This document shows, one piece after another, positions 47,082 to 57,958 of a DNA stretch of 64,000 nucleotides. The position numbers and the translations under genes are program-made. Within the stretch, counting starts at the first letter, position 1. Each line of letters opens with the position of its first letter. Origin of the DNA: Massariosphaeria phaeospora (Eukaryota; Ascomycota; Dothideomycetes; Pleosporales); the NCBI GenBank assembly GCA_011032825.1, contig JAADJZ010000008.1, positions 682,001-746,000 of the forward strand. Reading direction: 5' to 3'. The notes below the pieces were generated by a model, which searched no databases, had not been told where the DNA came from, and worked only from the letters and a program-made list of their open reading frames with translations.

Positions 47082-48017
47082 TCACATATGCTTGTGGAAG
47101 AAGTCCAGCACCAGCTTGTATCCACGCTCATACTCCTTCTTGACCTTCTCGTCCTCGAGATCACCCCGCGCAGCCATGAATCCGTGGACCTGGTCTGGAA
47201 ACCACTCAACCACGTTGGGGACCTTGAGGCCCTGTTGCCACTTCTCGATGTCCTCCTTGGGCTCGTCCTTCGAGGGTAGCATGATGAAAGGGATCGTGAT
47301 ACCGGGCGCGTCGTCACCGGCGACCATAGCGGGATGGCAGGATGCCGCGGCCTTGAAGGGCGTGCCCTCCATGGCGGATAGATTGACGATCTGTCCAGCG
47401 TTAGCAAAAACTCACATCCACTCTTTACACGACAAAACGTACCTTGCCACCCCAGCAGAACCCAACGATTGCCCACGTCTCGATGCCCTTGCTCTCGCCC
47501 AACTCCTTCACGATCTTCGGAATCCTGGGCAGCGTCTTTGGCGGCGCGGCCTTGGTCTTGAAGAACTCGCCGAGCTTCTTGCCCTTCTCTTCGTTGTCTG
47601 GTGGGTACCAGCTGATGTCTGCGGGCTCGCCTTCGAAGAAGTCGGGCATGAAGACTTGGTACGGCTTGTCGCTGTCCGTGTAGGCGAGGATGTCGGCGCC
47701 TTGCAGGGTCTGGTCGAAGAAACCGAAGATATCGTAGACGACGAGGATGCCTCGTTTGGCGTCTTTGGGGCCGGTGGCATCTGGGGCAGTTAGTATGGAG
47801 TGTTTGCGCTATCGGGAATCTGAACTGAAGATTGGGTGAGAAGTGAGAACTGAAACGCACACGTCTTCAAGCCATCGATGGTAATGTAGTCGCCTTTGGC
47901 CTTGTATCCCTTGCTCACAACAGCCGGGGTGTTGCAGCCTGTAATGCGATCAGGTACGCGTAATATCTTAATGGTAGGTTACTCACAGGCTTGAGACTGT
48001 GTCGACTTAGTAGACAT
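47082..48017 (-). CDS. Dienelactone hydrolase family protein
   Basis: Alpha/beta hydrolase of the dienelactone hydrolase family; may cleave lactone or ester bonds, physiological substrate unknown. The model is complement(join(47082..47390, 47443..47780, 47861..47938, 47987..48017)), 251 aa, normal for the family. Visible: an N-terminal start with CCNTPAVVSKGY, GILVVYDIFGF (oxyanion-side strand), FMPDFFEGEPA, the nucleophile Cys in the elbow GFCWGGK, SCHPAMVAGDDAP, and the catalytic His in DQVHGFMAARGDL; the Asp is probably in the KDEPKED region. Three introns (52, 80 and 48 nt) are canonical. The stop directly after HKHM is followed by a GTGAGT donor-like string, so a different C-terminus by an extra exon is possible. 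No signal peptide; likely cytosolic. Yeast Aim2 is a family member. Confidence 0.92.
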
Positions 48018-48544
48018 GGTTGTAAGCTTTCGGGATCGAGTCAAGAGTCCAATTGGAGTTTGTGTTAGTTGGTGGCAGGACGGGCGAATGCCTTGTAGTC
48101 GAGAGCGTTGTGGAAAGAGTTGATAGGAGCGGAGAAGAGGTATAAGTGAGCTCAGGCACCGCATTTATCACCTCTCGCAGGATTTGCCACTAGGAGTAAT
48201 ATCCCTATTCAGTGACACTAAAAATCTGCATCTAAAGCGAATCGCTGCCTCCGGCCCTTTGAATTACCACTAGGAATCATATCCTTATTTGGTGAAGACT
48301 GATTAGGTAGGGGTGGGGTTACCTTCACATGATGATGTCAGTGCGGGGTTCACAGCTTCATCCACCATCGGCTGTTGTCTCACCAATACCACAATTGACG
48401 GTGAGGCGTCACACCAACCAATGCATACATTAGTAAGCGGAACCGTGCCATAAAGGTTGATTCCAGATGCTTGATGCTTCTTCGACTCCGCCAATGCAAG
48501 TCTATTCGATCCAGTGCATATCTGTTCTACCACAAAAAACTACT
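48018..48544. other. Intergenic region with 29-bp direct repeat
   Basis: About 525 bp. Contains two 29-bp direct repeats (CCACTAGGARTMATATCC followed by YTATTYRGTGA) at 48187-48215 and 48267-48295, 80 bp apart, with five differences. They lie upstream of the dienelactone hydrolase start. Confidence 0.8.
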
Positions 48545-50582
48545 CTAGGCATCTAGGTTTAGGTTTTCAAGAAGCTTGTCAATCTTCCCTAACATAATCT
48601 GGTAGTTTATTGCATCCTGTGCGAACTCGTCTCCTGCAATCTCACCATCTAGTGTTCGGATGGCACCAGCAGCGAGTTGGCTGTCGATATCAGGCACTGT
48701 GTTCTCCTCGAGAATTTGCGAGTCCTTGTCGCAAATATCGAGGTCGGCTATTGCTTCAGTGAGGCCATCGCTGGTTTGTTGAATGGACTCGTCCATCATC
48801 TCATCTAGCCCGCTATCCTCGAATCGAAGTCTAAATCGCTCGGAAAGATAGTACCGGATATCGTCAACCAGCTCGACAGTATCTGTCTCCTGTCGAGCCT
48901 TGACTCTTTTGGCAGAATCCGTGACCAGTTCGGCAAACTCTGGCTCATCAATGAAGCGCTCTAGTCTGTAGGCAATATAGCGAGCCCCAAACTCCTCAAG
49001 CCTCTGCACTCTAGTGTCCCATCCGGCGCGTATGATTTCGTAAATATCGACGGCTTCGTCGACGTCGATCTCACCACGTGGATTTTCGGATTCGACTGTG
49101 GATGTCGACCCATTTCCGAGTGTCGATATAATCAACGCCGCGCGTTGTTTGAGCTTCTCAATGAATAGCTGATCGGCAGCGAAAAGGACATCAATCGCAA
49201 TGTCTAAGCCAAAGTCCGCTCGTTCAGTGTATAAAAATCTCAAAATAGTTTCTAAAACGGCTGGTGTGCAGTCCAATGTGACAATTTGTAAATGCGGCGT
49301 ATTCTGCGCTTCTCGGAAGGAAGAACTAAACATGGTAAGGAAGTATTCGGATCGTAATAGCATAGCTCGATGTGCTGGATAGAGAGTGGACTTTCGAGGC
49401 GTACGGCGGTCTGAAGGTGAACGAGACTTTATAGGTCCGATGGGGATGCCTCCGATAGGTATGCTGTTGAGAGGATCGAGTGTTTTGCCCACAGGCTCCA
49501 TGGAAGAGTTCAAAGGCTTAGATGATGGCGCATCCGGCTGATTTGAATCATGTCTGTCTTCGTCATCGTCGTCAGCTCGCAAAAGTATGTCTGCAAAAAT
49601 GGAGTTGTTTCGATCCCACTGTATGTTCTCGACCTTGTCTGTGTCTACCACCATCTTGTTTCTCACCACGTTCTCCTTGAACCACGCCTCCAGCTGATCC
49701 CGACCCCGCTCCAGCTCCTCTCCGCGTCTTTGGCGTAGCAAACGACGATCCGAAACCTCTGTAATGTCCTCGCAAAGTCTTTCGATCTCCAGTTGCCGTC
49801 CGATCTTGTCAATACCGCCAAGCACCACGAGCTCTTCTTCATCGCTCATTCCATGTGTGATCCTCCTGAGCGAGACCTCGGAGAAGTATAGATACTGCAA
49901 AGCTACCTCCAGCGACGCTGCAGGTATGCTATGCGGCAACTTCCATGCTGTCGTAGCGGGCGTTGCAGCCAGCTTCTTCGCAAAGTAGGGTGACCGCGCG
50001 GCAAGCAGGAACTTGTGCAGGCAGAAGCTCTCGTCGTATGCTGTGATTGTAATGTCGGTGGTATTCGGCCGTCCCAGCAAGGAGGTGATGTGCGCGGCTA
50101 GGGGCTGTAGGGGGTTGGTCGACTTTGCGTAGTCGTAGGAGAGGAGGAGGTTGCGGATGCGGTCGTTCAGCGCATTGTACAGACAGCGCTCGCCCTGGAA
50201 GGTATCGCGTTCGCAGAGCGCGCCGTTCTCAAGAAGCAGCTGGGTTACCTCGTAGTGCCCGCAGAGGCTAGCCTTGGAGAGCAATGGTTAGCAGCGAGCG
50301 GCAAGAAGGGTGGCGATGCGGGACGAAGCACAGCTCTGGCTCCGATCTTCCACTTACCAGAATGAGCGGCGTGTAGTCGAAGCGGTCCCGCGCGTTGATG
50401 TTGACGCCGGCCGAGATCATCTCCTGGCACTCCTTCAGGTCGCCCCGCCGGCAGGCCTCGCAGAAGACGCGGAAGTTGTCGGTGATGTCGAGCGGGTTGT
50501 CCTCCTTCAGCTTCCCCGCGGAGACGGCCTGGGCTTCCTGCGCGAGGGCAGCCTCGATCTGGTGCTTCTTCATGACGTCCAT
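48545..50582 (-). CDS. Ankyrin repeat and BTB/POZ domain protein
   Basis: Likely protein-interaction adaptor, perhaps for a cullin-3 ubiquitin ligase (a known role of BTB proteins; not shown here). The model is complement(join(48545..50272, 50358..50582)), 650 aa. The N-terminal 75 residues before the 85-nt intron contain FRVFCEACRRGDLKECQEMISAGVNINARD, one ankyrin repeat, continued after the junction by ASLCGHYEVTQLLLENGA, a second. A first BTB segment follows (DITITAYDESFCLHKFLLAARSPYFAKKL), then a long linker with YPAHRAMLLRSEYFLTMFSSSF, a second BTB-like segment, and ILRFLYTERADF. The layout resembles human ABTB1 and an uncharacterised yeast homologue. The start at 50582 (MDVMKKHQIEAAL) is the first ATG in frame and lies in a divergent promoter region with nimA. 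Confidence 0.93.
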
Positions 50583-50954
50583 TGCGGCCGGATGGGGATA
50601 GTTAGAGGTAGGGTGAAGTGGAGCGGCTTTCGTTGTGCGCCGGGCTCACACCTTAGACGCGCACTCACAGCGAAAAGTAGCCGTGGTGGCGGCGGAGGAG
50701 TGGAGTTATGCGCGGGGCTGCTATCGATAAGCCTCGCGCTCTTGCTCTTTGCGTTTGCCGCCCCGTGGTTGCCCCGGGCGACGGGCCACGGACGCCGTAA
50801 GTAAACACTCGGTCCGAGCGCCGGCCCTCACTCTGCTCAACCCACGCCGCCTGCAACATCTCTTTTCCCCCGCCCTCCGCAATACTAACCAGCAGCATAC
50901 CCGCCAGCAATTCTACCTTCGTTGCATGATAACTATATACATCTATCCGGAACC
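50583..50954. promoter_or_regulatory. Divergent promoter of ankyrin-BTB gene and nimA
   Basis: 372 bp between two divergent start codons. Transcription starts and elements for both genes must fall here; no motif is singled out. Confidence 0.6.
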
Positions 50955-53328
50955 ATGCCTGAGGACGACAAGTACGACGTCCTGGAGAAGATTGGTGCGT
51001 ATTCGGCAGTTGCTCCCTTCCGTCGCAAGCTTATACTGATGATTGCCCAGGCCATGGCTCGTTTGGCATTATCCGCAAGGTCAAGCGCAAGTCGGATGGC
51101 TATGTAAGCCCGCGCAGTCCTCTCCCCAGCAGCAACACCATTCTAACTTCACAGATCCTCTGCCGCAAGGAAATCAGCTACTCGCGCATGTCGCCAAAGG
51201 AGCGCGAGCAGCTGCATGCCGAGCTGTCCATCCTCAAGGAACTCCGCCACCCCAACATCGTCGCCTACTTCGAGCGCGAGCATCTCAAAATGTCCCAGGA
51301 CCTGCACCTGTACATGGAGTACTGCGGCAATGGGGACCTGGGCCGCGTCATCAAACGCCTGGACGAGACCAAACAGCTGGCTGAGGAGGACTTCGTGTGG
51401 AGTGTCTTCAGCCAGATCGTGAGCGCCTTGTACCGCTGCCACTATGGCGAGAACCCTCCGGCGACCGACCGCCATGTCATGGGGAGGGCACCAGATGCAA
51501 GGCCACACGGGGGCAGCACGCAGATGATCCTCCACCGGGACTTGAAGCCTGAGAACAGTAAGTTTTGAACCCGGTTTGCTCGTCTCGAATCTCTTCTGAC
51601 CTTGCAGTTTTCCTCGACGCCGACAACTCCGTCAAGCTCGGAGACTTCGGTCTCTCCAAAATCATCCAGTCGCATGACTTCGCCTCCACGTACGTCGGCA
51701 CACCCTTTTACATGTCGCCCGAGATCTGTAAAGCGGAAAAGTATGGGCCACACTCTGACATATGGGCCTTGGGCTGCATCATATACGAGCTATGCACCAA
51801 GCAGCCGCCATTCAACGCGAAGACACACTGGGATCTGATCCAGAAGATCAAGGCTGGCCGATATCAGAAGATCCCGTCATGCTACTCGCCCGAGCTCGCC
51901 AACGTGATTGCGAGCTGTCTCCAGATCTTTCCCAGTAGTCGCCCAGACACGGCCCAATTGTTGAACCTTCCCATCGTCAAGCTCATGCGCAAAGAGCAAG
52001 AAGTGGTCAGCCTCGCCCAGGAATTGAAGCGAGAGAAAGATAGGGCGGCACACGACCGTCAGCAAGAGCAAGTGCGAATGGATACTCAAATGGACGAGCG
52101 ACTTGCGGAGATGCGTAGAGAGCTTGAATCCCAGCTGCGCCGGGAGTGGGAGGTAAAGGCCCGCTTGGAGATCGACCGCCGGGTGCAGATTGAAGTTGAA
52201 GAGAAATGGCAGGCTCAGGCCGAGACGATGCAAAAGAGGTTTTCTGAGGCTGTGGACGAAGCGGTCGCAAAGGCGCTTGCGAAGCATCCTGCGCGTCCTA
52301 GCACGTCCCCAAAGCTGGCGCCACGTTCCAGCACTCCAACTATGCCAGCCGAGCAGGGCATTCTGTTTCCTTCGGAAGCGGACAAAGCGGACACATCTTT
52401 TGGCACCTCTTCAGGCTTCGCTAGTGGAACTGACATGTCTTCCTTATCTCTTAGTGACCCAGCCGACGACCCTGAGCCCGTGCCAACTGTCGCAGCCAAA
52501 CCAGTAACAAAACGTCCCACGCGTGCGCCCATGTCACGTGCACGAACGATGTATGCTGGCACTGTTCAAGCTCCACCATCTCCAATGGACGTTCAAATGG
52601 GCGAGCCTTCTCCAGGGCCTGCCTCCATTGCGGGTCTCTCCCTCTCACCTCGTCGCAACGCCCGCCCATCTAACATATTCGCGGCCGCGAAGGAGAACGC
52701 GAAGCGGTGGGAACCTGAGATTCCCGCTTCGCCAGAGGGCTGGAACGGCGACCCGGACGACGACGACCATCTGCCAGCTTTACCATCCCCGACCCGCGCG
52801 CGAAGTGCTTCTGGTAGCAGGCGCGTAACGGATGATCCCTTCAAAACGCTCATGCAAGCTCAGCGCCCGCTCCACAAACTGGGCCGCCTAGGAAACACAC
52901 CCACGCTCGCTCCCACGTCCAGCAAACCCCGCCCTATGAGCGTCGTCCCCATTGTCGCCACCTCCCCCTCGCGCCAAAAGTCCAAGTCGATAGAGTCCCT
53001 TAGTCCCGTCCGCAAGACCACAGGTGCACCCCGCGAGACCGGCGGCCTCAAGTCCAAGAAGGGCAACGAGGCCATCCGCATGCAGGCCATGCGTAACAAC
53101 GGCATCCAGGGCCGCACGCTCGTCGAGCTCCAACAGGCACGCGGTATCCCCCTCCAGACTATGAGCGAGGATGAGGGAAAACGCGGCATGCGTACCGGAG
53201 GACCCAAGAGCCCGGTCAAGACGCGCAGTGCGTACCTCGCGGGCGATGCGCCGGCTGTGTGGGACCCAGACACCGAGGTCGAAATGCCGAGTCCGTTCAA
53301 GGCTGCGACTAGGCGAATGGTCCTGTAG
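50955..53328 (+). CDS. nimA: NIMA-family serine/threonine protein kinase
   Basis: Mitotic kinase needed for entry into mitosis in Aspergillus; acts in nucleus and cytoplasm. The model is join(50955..50994, 51051..51103, 51155..51557, 51608..53328), 738 aa. The kinase domain occupies about 1-300: GHGSFG loop at about 14-19, LCRKEI (ATP lysine), HRDLKPEN near 157-164, DFGLSK near 178, GTPFYMSPE, and SDIWALGCIIYEL. An insertion before HRDLK (GENPPATDRHVMGRAPDAR) is normal for fungal NIMA. A coiled coil runs from about 300 to 410 (ELKREKDRAAHDRQQ to AQAETMQKRF). The rest is Ser/Pro-rich and disordered, with many S/T-P sites and basic clusters, consistent with cell-cycle phosphorylation and degradation control. 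The introns are 56, 51 and 50 nt. Compared with A. nidulans NIMA (about 700 aa) length is similar. Confidence 0.95.
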
Positions 53329-54168
53329 TTGGTTGGCAGCCAGAGGCTCCAAAGCATTGCGACTCTACTAATGGAAAGATCAGGATTGACGCTGAGGACG
53401 GAGACACGAAAACCCAAAGCACGGAAAACGAGCAGTCACGCATGATGAGCGAGGTGTACGGAGTTGGGGACGTTTGGCATTGGAAAAAACGCGTCAGGTG
53501 GCTGATCTGGATCTCGAGAAGACGTTGGATGGGATGGACCTCATTGATTGAAATGCCTCCAGTCCCGGCCCCTATACTACTCACCCACGACCCATTCCCA
53601 TTGATCTCTTCCATTTGTTACTTTTTTTTTACGTTTTCTTTTTTTCTTTCTACATGTTTCTCTCAGGGCGGGCGGGCGACCGGCCGGCTACCTGGTCGGG
53701 TCTCTGTATCTCACTTGTGCAGCATCTTTGCGAGTAGCATCTTTTGCCAAGGCGTATTATGTACATTTCCATGGGGCATTGTGCTTTGTTTGTTGGTTTG
53801 TTTGGCTTTGCAGAAGGCAGACACTGGCGTTTGGGGGATGGAAGGCGGACGTGTTGATGGGGATGGATCGAGGAGAGGAGCGGTCTGATGTGTAGGGAGA
53901 GAGAGCTAGGTCCGGTCATTGATAATGTGATCTGTCATATTCGTCTTGCGTGTGTTGCTTGTACTCGCTCGCTCGCTTGTGAGGGAGGATGTCAGTGGTG
54001 TGCGTGCATGCAGCTAAGGTTGAGTGTTGAAGGGGATGGGGATGGGATGGGTGAAGGCGTACCTTTGTCCGATTGTGCTGTAGACTTGATTTCCAAAACT
54101 CCTGGGAGCATTCTACATTATCTCTGTCGTGTTTTCTCAAGCCCGTGGCCTCTCCCTGCTGCGTACTT
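53329..54168. other. Intergenic region between convergent genes
   Basis: About 840 bp holding 3' ends of nimA (plus) and RRP43 (minus). A T-rich tract is present near 53625-53650. No gene seen. Confidence 0.6.
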
Positions 54169-55260
54169 TTACGCGTTCCCGCCCAATACGGCCTCCACAA
54201 CGCCCCACCGCTCGACGGCCCTCTTCACCAACCCTTTCATCTCCTCCCTGCCCACAACCCCACCCCCATTCTTCTCCATCCGCCTGACCACCGCGCCTTT
54301 GCCCTTGCCCTTGCCCTTCGCCGCTGTGCCGCAATCCACAACCACACACACGCTCTCGCTGCACACGCTCTCCTCAAACGCATCCGGATCGCTCAACACC
54401 CAGCTCCCGGGACCCTGCTGCTCCGCGTCTCCACCAGCATCCGCGCCCTTGTCCGCGCCTTCAAACACGGCGAATGTACTCGCCACCGGCAGGCCCCGCA
54501 ACTGCAGTCTGCGCGCCTCGCCCGGCACATCGGAGCATAGCACCATTTCCAGGTCGTCGTCCCAGAAAGCGCGCGGGAGCAGCGTGTCCTGCAGCGCCGC
54601 GAGGATGGCCAGCCACGCGGCGTCGAAGGCGTTGCCGTCGAGCGAGATGAAGAAGGTGTCGATGTACAGGGTCCAGTAGGCTTTGAGCTGGTTCTGCGCG
54701 GCGCCGTCGCTGTCCTGCTCGGCGGTGTCCAGCGGCGCGTGCAAGATGCGCAGGTCGGCGGCGCGCACTAGCCGTGTCGACAGCAGCAGCGCGCGCAGCC
54801 GCGTAACCAGCGTCTGGGCGAACGCCGAGGGCGCCGACCCGGGGATGTGCTGCGGGGTGCTGCCCGTGCTGAGTTCGACATTCGGCACCAGCAGTCTCAG
54901 GCTATCCAGCTCCTCCATGTCATCGCCGTCGGCATCATCGCCGTCGCGCTGTTGCTCTGCGTCCGCGTATTCCGCCGTGCCAGACACGTCCTCCTCTTTC
55001 AGTATCTCAGCCCGCACGCCGCACACGACGCTCGTGTTGCCCAGGCGCACGACAGCCGACCCGTTGCTGTGCGTCAGGCTGCCGGTGTGGATGCTGGGAG
55101 TGCGGAAGTCGTGGGCGGTGCGGCCGTTGGCGCGGAGCGCGTGGCTGGGTTTGGAGGGCGGGGCGGTGGTCAGGTGGGCGTGGAGGAAGGGGTGCGGGGA
55201 GACGGCTGCGAAGATGGGGCGCGGGAAGGAGAGGGCGGCGGGCGGTTGGGTGGAAGCCAT
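54169..55260 (-). CDS. RRP43: Exosome complex subunit Rrp43 (RNase PH-like)
   Basis: Catalytically inactive RNase PH-fold subunit of the nine-subunit exosome ring, in RNA processing and decay (nucleus and cytoplasm). Intronless, 363 aa. Recognised segments: ISPHPFLHAHL-type FAAVSPHPFLHAHL, RANGRTAHDFRTPSIHTGSLTHSNGSAVVRLGNTSVVCGVRAEI (the N-terminal RNase PH strand and turn), YWTLYIDTFFISLDGNAFDAAWLAILAAL (core helix and strand), and a C-terminal end with VVVDCGTAAKGKGKGKGAVVRRMEKNGGG. An acidic insertion (about 95-115, DGDDADGDDMEE) and a Ala/Gly linker are likely species features. Start ATG at 55258-55260 gives MASTQPPAAL. Confidence 0.92.
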   Translation of the reverse strand: MASTQPPAALSFPRPIFAAVSPHPFLHAHLTTAPPSKPSHALRANGRTAHDFRTPSIHTGSLTHSNGSAVVRLGNTSVVCGVRAEILKEEDVSGTAEYADAEQQRDGDDADGDDMEELDSLRLLVPNVELSTGSTPQHIPGSAPSAFAQTLVTRLRALLLSTRLVRAADLRILHAPLDTAEQDSDGAAQNQLKAYWTLYIDTFFISLDGNAFDAAWLAILAALQDTLLPRAFWDDDLEMVLCSDVPGEARRLQLRGLPVASTFAVFEGADKGADAGGDAEQQGPGSWVLSDPDAFEESVCSESVCVVVDCGTAAKGKGKGKGAVVRRMEKNGGGVVGREEMKGLVKRAVERWGVVEAVLGGNA

Positions 55261-55655
55261 TGTGGGAGTTTGAAGGCAGGGCTGGCGGTGGGGTTTGGAG
55301 GTGTTGCTGCTGTGGTCTTGTAGGTGGGTTGGAATTTCTTGAGTGCTGGAGCTCTTTGGGCCGAGGCGCTAAAATTTAAGCTCAAAGGTTTTGGCGGGGC
55401 AGGGCAGGACCCTGAGGTCGAGCCGCGCCGACGTCCAAGTATATAGTGAACCTCCCTTGATCCAGGACAATTAAACAAAAGCCGCGAGTTCATAGTCGAA
55501 ACCGACGAGGTTGTGTAAAACGTAATTCTTGCTCAGATAATCAACTACTAACTACCGGGTATACCGACCACGAAACGCAATGCAATCACATAGGAAACCG
55601 TCTCCCAACCATTACATCTCCCCCATTCACAAGCCCCCCCAATCGATCAGATAAC
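55261..55655. other. Intergenic region
   Basis: About 395 bp: RRP43 promoter and the 3' end of the next minus-strand gene. Nothing else seen. Confidence 0.6.
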
Positions 55656-56930
55656 TTAACCCTGGCTCAACCCCGCCTTCGCAGCAACAGGCTGCCACTT
55701 GGTCTCCTTCTTGAACGACTCGCCGTTGACAGTCTTCTCCGCGAGCATACCGATCATGTAGTCCCTGCCCTTGATCATCCAGACCATGACACTGGGCACG
55801 CGGTTGCCACCCATAGCACCGACACCCTTCTGCGTGCCGACGGGGACGAACTGCTGCTCCTTGAGGTTGGCCGTGTAGTGGCGATCTGGGCCGGCCGCCT
55901 TGCCGGTGATGTGGGCGACAAGATCGGTCTTGAGGTTCGTCATGGCCACGGGGATGGCGTCGGCCTGGTCCATGACACCGCCACGGGTGTAGGAGCCGGC
56001 ATCGCCCACAACGTATACGCGCTTGCCGGCAGACGAGACTTCGACGCGGAGAGTCTTGGGGTTGCAGGCGACGCGGTCGCGGTTGTCGAGCCAGTCGTTG
56101 GGCAGGAAGGACGTGTTGGGGCGGACGCCGGTCGCGTCAATGTAGATGTCTGCCTCGATGGACTTTCCATCTGAGAGCTGGACGACCGTCTTCTCGCCCG
56201 CACCAGAGCCACTAGTGGTGGAGCCAACGACCCTGATGTTGTAGACGACATCAGCGCCGAGCCTCTTCAGGAACGTCTCTGCTTGCTTGGAGATCGCCTC
56301 ACGGAGTACTGGCAGCATTTTCTTGTCTCCACAGACGATTGTGACCTTAGCCTTCGGGTTCTTTGGCTGGGAGCCCATGAAGCCCGGCGCGCCGTTCAGG
56401 TACTCGGCGATTTCTCCGGCAGTCTCAACAGCAACCGGACCACCTCCGCCAATGACTACGGTCTTCGCCGACAGGAGCTTCTTCTGGAAGCCATCGTATT
56501 CGGCTTCGAGGGCGGCAGCGGTGCTGGTTTGATTCCAGAGCGGGGAGGCGGTGCTGACACCTGTTGCGATGATGAGAGCAAGGTAGGGGATCGACTTCTG
56601 CTCTCCAGAAGGCGTGGTGACTGTAACAGTCTGGGTGGCCGAGTCGACTGCGGTTGCGCTACCCTGAACGAAAGTGAACTTGTCTTTGGCATACGCGAAC
56701 GCTGGCTCGATCGGGTAGAAGTATTTGCTTGGAGGAAGAAGCTTCTTTGACACGACGGCGCGAGGTCCAGCGATTCTCCAGTAGAAATCCTTAGAAGGAT
56801 TCACAAGGGTGACGGTATACGTTGTTCCACTCTTCTTGGGCAGCTGGGGGATTGTGTGTCTGAGCGCATAGTGAGCAGCGCTGAGTCCAGCGAAGGAACC
56901 GCCCAGGACTAGAATAGTTTCGGTGCTCAT
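55656..56930 (-). CDS. AIF/AMID-like FAD-dependent pyridine nucleotide-disulphide oxidoreductase
   Basis: Two-dinucleotide-binding-domain flavoprotein of the AIFM2/FSP1/AMID group, an NAD(P)H oxidoreductase; cellular role in this organism unknown. Intronless, 424 aa. The FAD-binding motif is ILVLGGSFAGLSAAHYAL near 5-22, the NAD(P)-binding motif is TVVIGGGGPVAVETAGEIAEYL near 165-187, a typical DATGVRPNT (second part of the FAD site) follows, and RVYVVGDAGSY near 310. The C-terminal segment with QFVPVGTQKGVGAM fits the family. The frame is open upstream to 57134 but has no ATG in that stretch, so the ATG at 56930 is the start. No signal peptide or transmembrane helix in the mature chain. Confidence 0.92.
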   Translation of the reverse strand: MSTETILVLGGSFAGLSAAHYALRHTIPQLPKKSGTTYTVTLVNPSKDFYWRIAGPRAVVSKKLLPPSKYFYPIEPAFAYAKDKFTFVQGSATAVDSATQTVTVTTPSGEQKSIPYLALIIATGVSTASPLWNQTSTAAALEAEYDGFQKKLLSAKTVVIGGGGPVAVETAGEIAEYLNGAPGFMGSQPKNPKAKVTIVCGDKKMLPVLREAISKQAETFLKRLGADVVYNIRVVGSTTSGSGAGEKTVVQLSDGKSIEADIYIDATGVRPNTSFLPNDWLDNRDRVACNPKTLRVEVSSAGKRVYVVGDAGSYTRGGVMDQADAIPVAMTNLKTDLVAHITGKAAGPDRHYTANLKEQQFVPVGTQKGVGAMGGNRVPSVMVWMIKGRDYMIGMLAEKTVNGESFKKETKWQPVAAKAGLSQG

Positions 56931-57958
56931 GATGGTCGTGAGTGGATGGGTATCTTGGGTATCAAGTAAAGCGACAAAGAGACAGAAGAGAGTGAGGGTC
57001 AGGGACAGAAGTAAAACAGGGGAAGAAGCTGTGAATATTTTATGAGCTAAGACAACGCCTCTTTGTACGGAGAGCCGTGCCTGTGTTAGACGCGTTAGGA
57101 CTTGGGTGGGGATCCGAGATGCGTGTCTGTACAAAGACTTGGGAGATGCGCCGTGATAGCTTGGAGAAGTGGAGCGATCAAGCAGTAACGCACACTACAG
57201 TTATATACTCCCCGTCCCGAAGACGCTGGCTTTGATCTTGGCTCCGAAATGCCGATGCTTAGGAATTCGAAGAACAAAACATGTACGGCTGATGCTGGTG
57301 GATCGGAGCTATGGCGGATGTTGCGGGTCCCCGAGGCCGGATCAGGTTAGCACTCCCTTCCGGAAGGAACCACCATTGGCATCCGAGAATTGTCAGCAAG
57401 TCAGCCCCGTACTCCGTCCGTATCTACAATGAAATGCACAATAATCAGTTCGTGTAGTCATGGTCATCCGCACGAGATTATACGACGGTAGCGCTCTAAT
57501 TCCGTGGAGACTTCGGTTCTTTATGCCATGACCGCGGACTCAATGAAGCCTAGGTTTTATACAGCTGCATGCTGTAGGAGCTTATGGGTGCGAGGTGGTG
57601 TCAGACACTCTTTCGGTACGAGACGTGTCTGGCGTTCTACGACACTGCGTGGCAGCTCGAGTACTACAGTGAAAGGCTGTGCCGGCCCTACTAGTCACAA
57701 TTAGGAACAATCAACTTCCGTGTCGGCATATGCAGGACTTTTCCATTTCCATATCTCATTCAAGAGGATAAAACGCCAGTCCGGGCCCGCATGTCACAAG
57801 TGATCCACCGCGACTGCCAGCAGATGAAAGATGAAAGGGAGTATATAGAGCGTCCACGGTCATCCTTATCAAGTACACCGTGTAGGCCGTCCCATATGTG
57901 CTAGCTCGGTATAGCGCTACAGACACATTGCGCTTCCGCAACGCTGTGCAAAAAAGGT
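56931..57958. other. Intergenic region
   Basis: About 1 kb between the AIF-like gene and the 3' end of NAC beta. No gene seen. Confidence 0.6.

Noticed and set aside
56931..57134. N-terminal extension of the AIF-like protein with a hydrophobic stretch
   Set aside because: The upstream frame is open but contains no ATG; the first ATG is at 56930, right before the conserved FAD-binding strand.
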